Positions 26,501 through 33,998 of a stretch of DNA of 64,000 nt are shown one piece after another (position 1 is the stretch's first letter; every line of letters begins with the position of its first letter). This DNA is from Oscillatoriales cyanobacterium (GTDB lineage Bacteria; Cyanobacteriota; Cyanobacteriia; Cyanobacteriales; Microcoleaceae). Where the stretch lies: positions 323,194 to 387,193 of the forward strand of contig RDXX01000011.1 in NCBI GenBank assembly GCA_004292955.1, in the 5' to 3' direction. A program made the translations under genes and the position numbers. Below the pieces are notes generated by a model, which saw only the letters and a program-made list of their open reading frames with translations, did not search any database and had not been told where the DNA came from.

Positions 26501-28732
26501 TTGCGGGCGGCGATTCTAGGAGTGCTGGTACTCGGAGGTGTTTCTTGGATAGGATTCGAGCAAGCAAAATTAGCAGAAAGCGCGCGGCAAGAAGCAGAAA
26601 CAAGTCGGACTGATGCCCTAAATTCCGCATCGGAGGCTTTGGTGCTTTCTAATGAAAAAAATCAATTAGGAGTGTTGGAAAATAGTATCAAAATCGGTCG
26701 CGATTCTCTGAAAAGTACGGCGCTGCCTGTGGATACTAAAAATAAGATTGCTGAGAGGCTCAGACAAGCAGTTTCGGGGGTGCAAGAACGCAACCGTTTT
26801 GAGCAGCACAGCAAGTTTGTTTTGGATGTGAGTGTGAGTCCAGATGGCAATTCAGTTGCTTCGGCAAGTGCTGACAAAACGGTTAAATTGTGGAGCAAAG
26901 AAGGTAAGTTATTAAAGACTTTCAAGCACGGCGATAGCGTGACGAGTGTTAGTTTTAGCCCGGATGGGAAAACGATCGCAACTGGTGGCGCCGATCGCAC
27001 AATTAAAATTTGGCAAGTGGATAACGACAAAAGTGCGATCGTAACTTTATCCGGCCACACCAAAATTGTTACCAGCGTCAGTTTCAGCCCCGACGGCAAA
27101 ACCCTAGCTTCCGGGAGTCACGACAACACCGTCAAAATCTGGAACCTGGAAACAAAAAAATTGCTGCAAACCTTAACCAAACACAAAGACTGGGTGCTCG
27201 GCGTCAGTTTCAGCCCCGACGGCAAAACAATTGCGACCGCAAGTGTTGACAAAACTATCAAACTTTGGAATCGCAAAGGTAAAACCCAGAAATTTCAAAT
27301 TAATCCCAAAACATTAACCAAACATTCTGACATTGTTTACAGCGTGAAGTTCAGTCCCGACAGCCAACAAATCGTCTCAGCCAGTGCCGACACCACAGCC
27401 AAAATTTGGAATCGAAAGGGTGAGGAAATCAAAACTCTCAAAGGACACAACGACGGAGTTGTCAGCGCGAGTTTCAGTCGCGACGGCGAAAAAATAGTCA
27501 CCGGCAGTGCCGACGATACGGTAAAAATTTGGAGTCGCAGTGGCAATTTGCTCAACACTTTTCGAGGACATCAAGACGACGTGAGGGCCGTAACTTTCAG
27601 CAGCGACGGCACGATTGCTTCCGCCAGCAAGGACAAGATGGTGAAACTTTGGCAACCAAACAGCACTCCGTTGAATAAGATTTTATCCGGGCATGGAGAT
27701 TGGGTTTATAAAGTCAGTTTTAGTGGGGACGGCAAAACAATTGCATCTGCTAGTGGCGACAATACGGTAAGACTTTGGCGCCCTGATGGGAGTTTAATCA
27801 AAACCTTAACAGACCACAAGGATTCTGTTACCTGGACGAGCTTTTCGCCAGACAATAAAACTGTGGCTTCTGCCAGCGATGACAAAACCGTGAAAGTCTG
27901 GAGTTTAAACGGGAAACTGTTAGATACCCTGCGTCATAGTGGCCTTGTGAGAAGCGTGAGTTTTAGTCCAGATGGCAAGATAATTGCCGCCGCCAGTGCC
28001 GATCGCAAATTGTATCTCTGGCGCTGGAACGGTACTAAAGCAACAATGCTTGCAAAACTCGATCACAGCAATCCAGTAATTAGCGTTAGTTTCAGCCCTG
28101 ACGGCAAAACAATTGCTACTGCTACCGCTGCTGAGAATAAAGCAAGTGAAACACAAAATGATGCTGAAATGGCTGGAGAAAAGAGAGTTTACCTCTGGCA
28201 ATTTAACGGTACATCGGCGAAGATGCTGAAATCTCTCGATCACGCAGACAGTGTAAGAAATGTCAGTTTCAGTCCAGATGGTAAGACTATTGCTGCTGGT
28301 TGTGCTGACAAAAAAGTTTACTTGTGGGCTTTTGATGGTAAGACAGCTAATTTAACTGAAAAACTGAACCACAGCGATACTGTGGAAAGCGTGAGTTTCA
28401 GCGCAGACGGCAAATTGATTGCGGCAGCGAGTGCGGGAAATACTGTTAAGCTGTGGAATTTTGACGGCAAGAAGGCGCTGCTATCGAAGACTTTGGAATC
28501 GAGCGATCGGGTGTTGAGCGTTACTTTTAGTTCTGACAGCAAAACTCTGGGTTTTGCTAGCAGGGATCGGACTGTAATTCTGTTACCTGTGGAGAATTTG
28601 GAGCTAAATAATATTATTGCTCGGAGTTGCGAGTGGTTGGGGGATTATTTACAGAATGACCCAAATGTCGCTGAGGGCGATCGATTGCTTTGTCTTGGGT
28701 TTGGCAAGCAGGCGTTAAATAAGAAGAAGTAA
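23534..28732 (+). CDS. Giant STAND NTPase with 14 WD40 repeats (nSTAND1-like)
   Basis: A 1732-residue signal-transduction ATPase. The N-terminal ~500 residues have no certain family; residues 30-180 read as a compact alpha/beta domain (GQFSLILVRCNYSAMREQTV), followed by TPR-like helical repeats (ALELYQKSLSFWKYQ, YWTEAKNYFQQCIDVLERAG, AIAHLELARSQTEP). The NTPase begins near 520: SGREADLNRLI, Walker A YGQSGVGKSSIVTGGLVP (about 545-552), Walker B VTVLIFDQFEEFFF (about 680). Near 920-980 comes a coiled coil, then one membrane segment (LRAAILGVLVLGGVSWIGF), then 14 WD40 repeats (SPDGKTIASASGDNTVRLW-type), enough for two seven-blade propellers. STAND proteins oligomerise on ligand sensing; several are phage-defence effectors, others are signalling hubs. 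The absence of a recognisable nuclease or protease effector leaves the role open. Confidence 0.9.
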   Translation: MVNSHCHQDTAAEQNKSALQTLSRTLSMSQGQFSLILVRCNYSAMREQTVRQLRQQSGVEIREIVLPKSVKTLYTTIETELEGSQPQALMVFGLESVSAIDRVLTSTNYVREEFRNNFPFPVVLWVTDKILKKLIRLVTDIETWTTSVEFVLGPDELVDFLGKSCDRIFAKILESGKWRLSNSAILGANSLAELESARQDLQTCNIRLEPAIEASLQFIRGRDEYAGHRIHAALELYQKSLSFWKYQVAFIGPKTEFSDLLFTVHPAPVLEGILVFHIGLCYRFQAEKHRSGNRPYWTEAKNYFQQCIDVLERAGQPDAVGIFINQLGEVLQHLEDWDALWNLAIKARRLHENMENSTVNLAQDYGFLARVALEQKNWQGAKEWALVALQALNSKFEATGHATPLTSQHLGLYLLILAEAQSELGEIEEAIAHLELARSQTEPCYNPQLYLRVLEMLRGFYFQRGEYLKAFQLKQDYRAVEHTYRFRAFIGAGKLQPHREAINPAETVAAAPTIADEITASGREADLNRLIYRMNNTPDKLTVIYGQSGVGKSSIVTGGLVPALKQKKIEMRTVLPVVLQVYNNWPRELTRQLSAGKAEIFDREIFDAVPGSASGDLSAAGAANGNLRQEFNGGSVGVNQDRIEQSQPVEVIVEKQAIEYEKIIKELQTNSEHLVTVLIFDQFEEFFFVWKEPAERQIFFDFLRECLTIKYLKVVLSLREDYLHYLLEFSRPKNPTKFINNDILADVLSKDILFYLGNFSQGDARAVIRTLTERSQFYLEPELIEELVKDLAGELGEVRPIELQLVGAQLQQEDIRTLTQYQELGNSPQQKLVERFLEEVIKDCGPENEGAARRILYFLTDEDEIRPLKTRAELASDLAIFAATDKLDLVLELLVKSGLVFRWTELPAELYQLVHDYLVSFIRQQQELDKKAEFEELRKQNQINRDEIEQIRKDRERDALLSEARDNQRLARDKQHQAEAQLYQTRRWQLRAAILGVLVLGGVSWIGFEQAKLAESARQEAETSRTDALNSASEALVLSNEKNQLGVLENSIKIGRDSLKSTALPVDTKNKIAERLRQAVSGVQERNRFEQHSKFVLDVSVSPDGNSVASASADKTVKLWSKEGKLLKTFKHGDSVTSVSFSPDGKTIATGGADRTIKIWQVDNDKSAIVTLSGHTKIVTSVSFSPDGKTLASGSHDNTVKIWNLETKKLLQTLTKHKDWVLGVSFSPDGKTIATASVDKTIKLWNRKGKTQKFQINPKTLTKHSDIVYSVKFSPDSQQIVSASADTTAKIWNRKGEEIKTLKGHNDGVVSASFSRDGEKIVTGSADDTVKIWSRSGNLLNTFRGHQDDVRAVTFSSDGTIASASKDKMVKLWQPNSTPLNKILSGHGDWVYKVSFSGDGKTIASASGDNTVRLWRPDGSLIKTLTDHKDSVTWTSFSPDNKTVASASDDKTVKVWSLNGKLLDTLRHSGLVRSVSFSPDGKIIAAASADRKLYLWRWNGTKATMLAKLDHSNPVISVSFSPDGKTIATATAAENKASETQNDAEMAGEKRVYLWQFNGTSAKMLKSLDHADSVRNVSFSPDGKTIAAGCADKKVYLWAFDGKTANLTEKLNHSDTVESVSFSADGKLIAAASAGNTVKLWNFDGKKALLSKTLESSDRVLSVTFSSDSKTLGFASRDRTVILLPVENLELNNIIARSCEWLGDYLQNDPNVAEGDRLLCLGFGKQALNKKK

Positions 28733-28739
28733 AGCTACA

Positions 28740-28881
28740 GGTACGTAGTTGCGCTTCAGCGCTCTTAAGGTACGTAGTTGCGCTTCAGCGCTCTTTGGTA
28801 CGTAGTTGCGCTTCAGCGCTCTTAAGGTACGTAGTTGCGCTTCAGCGCTCTTAAGGTACGTAGTTGCGCTTCAGCGCTCTT
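28740..28881. repeat. Five tandem copies of the GGTACGTAGTTGCGC repeat
   Basis: Same 28-29-bp unit as at 14526-14727, starting nine bases after the STAND stop codon. Confidence 0.95.
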
Positions 28882-28935
28882 TCATAAGTAACCAGGCAAA
28901 ATTCAGAAATACTCTTTACGCTTGTAAGCATTTCA

Positions 28936-29193
28936 AGCAAAATCCCGTACAATTAATTCGGAACTACTATTTATAGCAAAGAGCGCTCAAGCGCAACAAC
29001 GTACCTTTAAGAAATCTATCTAGCAAAATCTCGTACAATTAATTCGGAACTACTATTTATAGCAAAGAGCGCTCAAGCGCAACAACGTACCTTTAAGAAA
29101 TCTATCTAGCAAAATCCCGTACAATTAATTCGGAACTACTATTTATAGCAAAGAGCGCTCAAGCGCAACAACGTACCTTTAAGAAATCTATCT
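28936..29193. repeat. Three exact-spaced 86-bp tandem repeats
   Basis: Units begin at 28936, 29022 and 29108 with AGCAAAATCCCGTACAATTA and contain the right arm AAAGAGCGCTCAAGCGCAAC of the hairpin family. The three are nearly identical (one C/T difference noted), indicating recent amplification. Confidence 0.95.
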
Positions 29194-29285
29194 ATTGACT
29201 AATTTATGGGCTGTAAATTTGCGGTAAATTATAGTAATAAACTTAACTGTACATCAATTCGCAATTCAAACAAAAAATAAACCGT

Positions 29286-31559
29286 ATGGACACCAACTCC
29301 CAAAATATCCAACCCGTTCCGCCATTTAGCGACAAAAATGACGAAACGCCAGACATCGGCGGCGGTTTGCCCATAATTGAATATTGGGCAAAGCATACTT
29401 TGTCGCCGGAAGGCCCGAAACTTTGGCAAACTTTGCTGCACAAAAGTGCTTGTTTGTCCTGTGCTTGGGGCACTGGCGGGCAGAAAGGAGGCTTTACGAA
29501 TGAAGATGGCGAAAAACTTCAGCGGTGTATGAAAAGTGTTGAAGCAATTTCGGCTGAAATTAAACCTGCTATCTCGACTAACTATTTTCAACAGCACAGT
29601 ATTGCAGAACTCCAACAATTAACTTCCAGGGAAGCAGATAGGCTGGGAAGGTTGAGTTTTCCGATGATTTTGCGGGCTGGTGCATCTCATTACGATCGCA
29701 TTTCATGGCAAGAAGTCTATGAAATTGCCGAGGCTGGATTTCGTAAAAGCCCGCAACGAGTAGCTTCTTATAGTTCGGGTCGCTCTTCCAACGAGGCGGC
29801 TTTTCTGCTGCAATTGTTGATGAGGGCGATCGGCTCTAACAACTTAGCAGATTGTTCAGATTTGTGCCACGCTCCCTCGACCACCGGGTTAAAGGAAATG
29901 TTTAGCACCGGCACCTCCATAGTCAGTTTAGAAAACTTAAAGCAAGCAGATTGCGTCGTACTCGCGGGTAGCAATTCTTCCTACAACCATCCCCGATTGA
30001 TGAACGAATTAATTAAAATCCGCGAACAAGGCGGTAAAATAATTGTCATCAATCCAGTGATGGAAATCGGTTTAGTCAAGTTTGCTTCTCCAGCATTTCC
30101 CCTCAAATCTCTCGTCCCAGGTTCCGAGATTTCGTCGCTCTACTTGCAGCCAATTCCCGGCAGTGATACAGCCCTATTTGTCGGGATTCAAAAAGCTGTA
30201 ATTGAACAAGGATTGCTCGATGAAGAATATTTGCAATCTTATACAGAAAACTGGGAAGCAGTAGTGCAACACGCCCGTGAAACCGACTGGAAAACTATTA
30301 CTCAAACCTGCGGAGTTTCTCAACCAGAAATTGAGGCAGCAGCCAAAATAATCGGCACTTCTCAACGAGTTGTCTTCGGTTGGGCGATGGGAATTACTCA
30401 ACAACAGAATGCCGTAGATAATATTTTCAGCATCGCCAATACAGCTTTGATGACGGGAAATGTCGGCCAAGTCGGGGCGGGATTATTGCCGGTGAGAGGA
30501 CACTCAAACGTCCAAGGATTCGGCTCTATGGGCGTGACTGTGAAGCTGAAAAAAGAAGTTCAAGCCGCTCTCGAAAAGCTGTTGGGGCGTCCCCTGAGCC
30601 GTGTTAAGGGTTATGAAACTCGATCGCTCATTGAAGCAGCAGATGCAGGCAAAGTCGATACGCTAATCTGTTTGGGCGGCAACTTGTACGGTGCCAACCC
30701 AGATTTAACTGAAGCCAAACGCGCTTTAGGCAAGATTGAAACCATTATTTACCTCGCCACCAAACCAAACTTAGGACATTTTAGCGGATTAGCAAAGCAC
30801 AATACAATTGTTCTGCCGGTGCTGAATCGCTTTGAAAATCCCCACAAGACAACGGTAGAATCTGGTAATAATTTTGTGCGCTTCAATGATGAAGGTGAAA
30901 CTCATCTCAAAGATGCTGATTTGATTTCTGAAGTGCATTTCTTGACAGAATTGGCTGCCAGAATTCACGGCACTTATCCGGTAGACTGGCGCCAGCTTCA
31001 AGATACCAAGTACGTGCGGCAATTGATTGCTCAAACCATTCCCGGCTATGAAAAAATCGCAACAATTGATGAAACTAAAGAGGAATTTACCATCAGCGGG
31101 CGGATTTTTACCGAACCCAAATTTCCCACTGATTCTGGCAAAGCCAAGATGTTTGTCACGCCTTTACCAGTGCTAAAATTACCCGAAATAAAGGATTTTG
31201 GTGCATCGAAATCGGTGCGGGGTTTAGTTGTGGCATTGATGACGGGACGCAGTTATTCTCAGCACAATACTGTGGTTTACAAAAATGATGACAAGTACCG
31301 GGGAATGCCGCACCGCAACTGCATTTTGATGAATCGCGCGGATGCAGAAAGTGCTGGTATGCAAGAACATCAGCGGGTTACTGTGCAGGGAAATGTGGGG
31401 AAAATGGAAAATGTTGAGGTGATTTACGGGGCGGTTCGTGAGGGTGCTGCTTTGATGTTTTATCCTGAAGTTAATGTGATTTTTCACCCGGAGATTGAAA
31501 AGCGATCGGGCACGCCTGCTTACAAGCGAGTACCTGCTTTTGTGTACGCAGAAGCATAA
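29286..31559 (+). CDS. FdhF/YdeP-family molybdopterin oxidoreductase
   Basis: A 757-residue cytoplasmic protein related to formate dehydrogenase H and E. coli YdeP. Molybdopterin-binding segments are visible: SYSSGRSSNEAAFLLQLLMR, NLADCSDLCHAPSTTGLKEM, CVVLAGSNSSYNHPRLMNEL, GKIIVINPVMEIGL, TALMTGNVGQVGAGLLPVRG HSNVQG and the C-terminal RGLVVALMTGRSYSQHNTVV with molydopterin-dinucleotide contacts. The N-terminus has only CLSCAWG, not the four-cysteine 4Fe-4S motif of true formate dehydrogenases, as in YdeP proteins. The C in DLCHAPS sits where selenocysteine/cysteine ligands may occur. The substrate is unknown; acid-stress roles were proposed for YdeP. No partner genes. Confidence 0.9.
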   Translation: MDTNSQNIQPVPPFSDKNDETPDIGGGLPIIEYWAKHTLSPEGPKLWQTLLHKSACLSCAWGTGGQKGGFTNEDGEKLQRCMKSVEAISAEIKPAISTNYFQQHSIAELQQLTSREADRLGRLSFPMILRAGASHYDRISWQEVYEIAEAGFRKSPQRVASYSSGRSSNEAAFLLQLLMRAIGSNNLADCSDLCHAPSTTGLKEMFSTGTSIVSLENLKQADCVVLAGSNSSYNHPRLMNELIKIREQGGKIIVINPVMEIGLVKFASPAFPLKSLVPGSEISSLYLQPIPGSDTALFVGIQKAVIEQGLLDEEYLQSYTENWEAVVQHARETDWKTITQTCGVSQPEIEAAAKIIGTSQRVVFGWAMGITQQQNAVDNIFSIANTALMTGNVGQVGAGLLPVRGHSNVQGFGSMGVTVKLKKEVQAALEKLLGRPLSRVKGYETRSLIEAADAGKVDTLICLGGNLYGANPDLTEAKRALGKIETIIYLATKPNLGHFSGLAKHNTIVLPVLNRFENPHKTTVESGNNFVRFNDEGETHLKDADLISEVHFLTELAARIHGTYPVDWRQLQDTKYVRQLIAQTIPGYEKIATIDETKEEFTISGRIFTEPKFPTDSGKAKMFVTPLPVLKLPEIKDFGASKSVRGLVVALMTGRSYSQHNTVVYKNDDKYRGMPHRNCILMNRADAESAGMQEHQRVTVQGNVGKMENVEVIYGAVREGAALMFYPEVNVIFHPEIEKRSGTPAYKRVPAFVYAEA

Positions 31560-31597
31560 GGTACGTTGTGAAAACATCTATATGTAGAGTGCGTCAA

Positions 31598-31664
31598 GGT
31601 ACGTTGTTGGGCTTCAGCCCTCTTTCCGAATATCATAAAGAGCGCTGAAGCGCAACTACGTACC
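31598..31664. repeat. 67-bp hairpin repeat, mixed GGGC/GCGC arms
   Basis: The left arm starts GGTACGTTGTTGGGCTTCAG, the right arm ends GCGCTGAAGCGCAAC-TACGTACC. The two arms pair apart from the GGGC/GCGC difference, while each arm keeps its own inner hairpin. Confidence 0.9.
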
Positions 31665-31843
31665 TAATTTATATGACTGACGACTATATGTATGGTGCGT
31701 CAGCTATCATTATTTTCGCAACAAACCAACAATCTCATACTGACGCACTCCTCGAATAAATGGTGCGTCAGTATCAGACTTTTTGTGCTGATTGAAAATG
31801 TCCAACCTGACGCACCCTACTACTAACTGTCATAATTAATAAA

Positions 31844-31910
31844 GGTACGTTGTTGGGCTTCAGCCCTCTTTCCGAATATCATAAAGAGCGCTGAAGCGCA
31901 ACAACGTACC
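31844..31910. repeat. 67-bp hairpin repeat, second copy
   Basis: Almost identical to the copy at 31598-31664, with ACAACGTACC at the right end. The interval 31560-31988 otherwise contains several GGTGCGTCAG/CTGACGCACC segments that pair with each other, and no gene. Confidence 0.9.
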
Positions 31911-31988
31911 TAATTTGTCTGACGAAAAGTCAACCGTATTGAAAGCTGACGCACCCTACCACTAATTTTTGTGAATGCAAAATCTGGA

Positions 31989-33230
31989 TTAATTATTGTT
32001 AATTTGCAAAGCTCTCCCGCGCCAAGTCCATCCCCAACCTGTTTCGGTTTTGATCGCAGATCCGATCGCAATTGCCGCAATTAACGTCCCTCCCAAACCT
32101 CCCAACCACCAGTATTTCGTCGGACACTCAGAAATTTCGGCACCCAAACGGCGCAAAGTGTAATGGTACCCAATTACGATCGCAGATAAACAGATAGTTA
32201 ACAACGTAATCGGCAAATGGTAATTGCTAATTGCTAATTGGTGATTGTTAATTATGTTGGCAATTTCGCCGTTAGCCAGCAAAATAGCTAATGCCAACCA
32301 CGGCATCGGATAAAGAAAGAACATAATTGCTGCCATATAAAACATCGAACCCCAACTGCGGTTAGCGCCGAGATACAGATTCTTTGTCCAGCCTTCCCAC
32401 AATGCGCTCCAAGACCGATACATCCGCACGGATGCCAAATTTGACCCGGAATAAAGTCCGAGCTTTAAACTCGCACGCTTGATGCGTCTAGCTAATTCCA
32501 CATCTTCGACAATTTCGCCTGCAACTGCTTCGTGTCCGCCGATTTTTTCGTAAGCCGATCGCCTAAACAGCATAAATGGGCCACCTGCAAAGGCACTGTC
32601 TGTTTTTGTAGCATCATTAACGGCTGTAAAATCGAAGCAAACAGCTAGGTTATTGAACATTAAAGGCTGCACCAACCACTCGGAAAAACACCCACAAACC
32701 AGCGCTGGCATACAGGTTAGCAGGTCTATTTTCTCGGTTTCGGCTGTGGCGATAGCGGTTTCAATCGCCCCCGGTTTCAGCCGCACGTCGGCATCGATAA
32801 ATAATAGGAATTCTCCGGTTGCTTCCCGAACAGCTTGGGCGCAGGCCCAGTTTTTGCCCGCCCAATATTGGTTTTCCGGTCGCGCCTCACCTGCTAATAT
32901 TTTGAGGCGGGGGTCGCCCGGCTGTTGTTGCAGAGTTTGGGCGATCGCCTTCGTGTCGTCTGTCGATCGATCGTCTACAATCAAAACCTCTAGCTTGTCA
33001 GCAGACAGGGCTGTACTCTCCAAAATGGCGATCGCGCAATCCCGAATATTCTCGGCTTCGTTGTATGCTGGTACGATTACCGAAATTTTGGGGAAGTCAC
33101 CCGCCGACGGAAATAACTGCTGAGCCACACTGCCGTTGGTGCGAGGCGCATTTTTGACCGATTGGCGCAAATTCTTGGTGTAAGCTCTACTGACTATGAG
33201 AGAAAAAATTACCAGGGTTAACAATATCAA
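31989..33230 (-). CDS. Family 2 glycosyltransferase, membrane-anchored
   Basis: A 413-residue protein. A short N-terminal membrane segment (MILLTLVIFSLIVSRAY) precedes a GT-A domain: KISVIVPAYNEAENIRDCAI, VLIVDDRSTDDTKAIA, the DxD motif in FLLFIDADVRLKP, AFAGGPFMLFRR, and EDVELARRIKR with MYRSWSALWEGWTKN, the ED and QxxRW-like acceptor region. Several C-terminal membrane segments follow. The architecture resembles HpnB-like and carotenoid glycosyltransferases (CruG type), but the acceptor is not provable. The residues IINNHQLAISNYHLPIT come from a heptamer-like repeat (about 32213-32256) that entered the gene. The TTG at 33230 has GAGGT nine bases upstream. Confidence 0.85.
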   Translation of the reverse strand: MILLTLVIFSLIVSRAYTKNLRQSVKNAPRTNGSVAQQLFPSAGDFPKISVIVPAYNEAENIRDCAIAILESTALSADKLEVLIVDDRSTDDTKAIAQTLQQQPGDPRLKILAGEARPENQYWAGKNWACAQAVREATGEFLLFIDADVRLKPGAIETAIATAETEKIDLLTCMPALVCGCFSEWLVQPLMFNNLAVCFDFTAVNDATKTDSAFAGGPFMLFRRSAYEKIGGHEAVAGEIVEDVELARRIKRASLKLGLYSGSNLASVRMYRSWSALWEGWTKNLYLGANRSWGSMFYMAAIMFFLYPMPWLALAILLANGEIANIINNHQLAISNYHLPITLLTICLSAIVIGYHYTLRRLGAEISECPTKYWWLGGLGGTLIAAIAIGSAIKTETGWGWTWRGRALQINNN

Positions 33231-33339
33231 AGCGAACTGACCTCAAAATTTACGTGCACAATTTGTGTCCTTAAATATTAAAAAATATTAAAACAAAAAG
33301 CTAGTCGATCGCCCAAAAAGTTATTTTCAGCATCTCCTT

Positions 33340-33348
33340 TGCTATAAT
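33340..33348 (+). promoter_or_regulatory. Extended -10 promoter of the micropeptide gene
   Basis: TGCTATAAT is a perfect extended -10 element; the position 17 bp further up (GTTATT, 33320-33325) is a poor -35 match. Transcription would start near 33355. Confidence 0.5.
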
Positions 33349-33354
33349 TTGTGA

Positions 33355-33450
33355 GCATCTTTCGGCTCTACCGCAGCAAGGGGCAAGACCCCTCACCCAG
33401 TCTGAGACCGAAAAGCCGAGGATAGATATCAGTTGTCAGAGGATCTTGCA
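33355..33450 (+). promoter_or_regulatory. Structured 5' leader of the micropeptide gene
   Basis: CGGCT (33363-33367) pairs with AGCCG (33414-33418), enclosing a strong hairpin AGGGG-CAAGA-CCCCT (33379-33393) and a small GTCT/GAGAC-like stem. This could be a cis-regulatory RNA. It does not match any riboswitch consensus I can recall. Ribosome site GAGGA follows at about 33440. Confidence 0.4.
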
Positions 33451-33558
33451 ATGGGCGAATTTGTTTCAGTGGATGTGTTTGCGAATACCATAGCGATACT
33501 CGGTGCTTTGGGTTTTTTCTTTTTGGGATATCAAGCTTTGCAGATGTTGAAAAAATAA
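33451..33558 (+). CDS. 35-residue single-pass membrane peptide
   Basis: Too short for usual gene finders, but has an ATG, a ribosome site (AGAGGA, 8 bases upstream), an upstream extended -10 promoter and a structured leader. The peptide is an acidic N-terminus (MGEFVSVDVFAN), one hydrophobic segment (TIAILGALGFFFLGYQAL) and a basic end (QMLKK), so the topology is N-out/C-in by the positive-inside rule. This is the design of the small subunits of photosystems, the cytochrome b6f complex and NDH-1, but it does not match the ones I remember (PetG, PetL, PetM, PetN, PsaI, PsaM, PsbM, PsbX, PsbY). It is a stand-alone gene. Confidence 0.55.
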   Translation: MGEFVSVDVFANTIAILGALGFFFLGYQALQMLKK

Positions 33559-33998
33559 AGTATGGCAATTGTCAGAGGGAACATCTCATTTTTGCAAAAA
33601 GCATTTTTATACAGTGCTGTCCCCTCTCGCGTGCTATGTATAGTACGCGAGTTCTTAAGATCCCACTACAAATGCGATCGCACAGATGCACCCATCGTCA
33701 GGTGAGTGAGGTACGGATTGGTAATGGGTAATATGCGATCGATCGTGAGTGATGGGTGATGGGTAATGAGTGATTGGCTGGCGAGTACCTCCCTTGATTG
33801 ACAATCGCTATATCAGTCAATTGAGAATTCGGCAAATCGTTGTAGAGAAATACAGTTAAATGCTTCTCTGGTGGGCATCGAACCCGCCACAAAATAGCAA
33901 TTTAAATCTCAAATCGACTGACCTAATTACAACTAAAAACTGCCTGCTGTGAAACTGTTTCTTGCGAAAATCAACCAAAAAAAGGCTGCGTTATTATC
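33559..33998. other. Gene-free spacer with degenerate palindromes
   Basis: It holds a degenerate copy of the GCGAG/CTCGC palindrome (about 33615-33655: CCCTCTCGCGTGCTATGTAT) and GGTAATGGGTGATGGG-type heptamer-like sequence (33720-33775). No gene or RNA is supported. Confidence 0.5.

Noticed and set aside
26662..28542. Several long minus-strand frames under the WD40 region
   Set aside because: Shadows of the repeated SPDGKT-type codons; their repetition mirrors the WD40 blades.
33865..33895. Minus-strand tRNA 3' end (GGGTTCGATGCCCACCA-like)
   Set aside because: The T-stem has a mismatch and the upstream sequence has no anticodon or acceptor stem partner.
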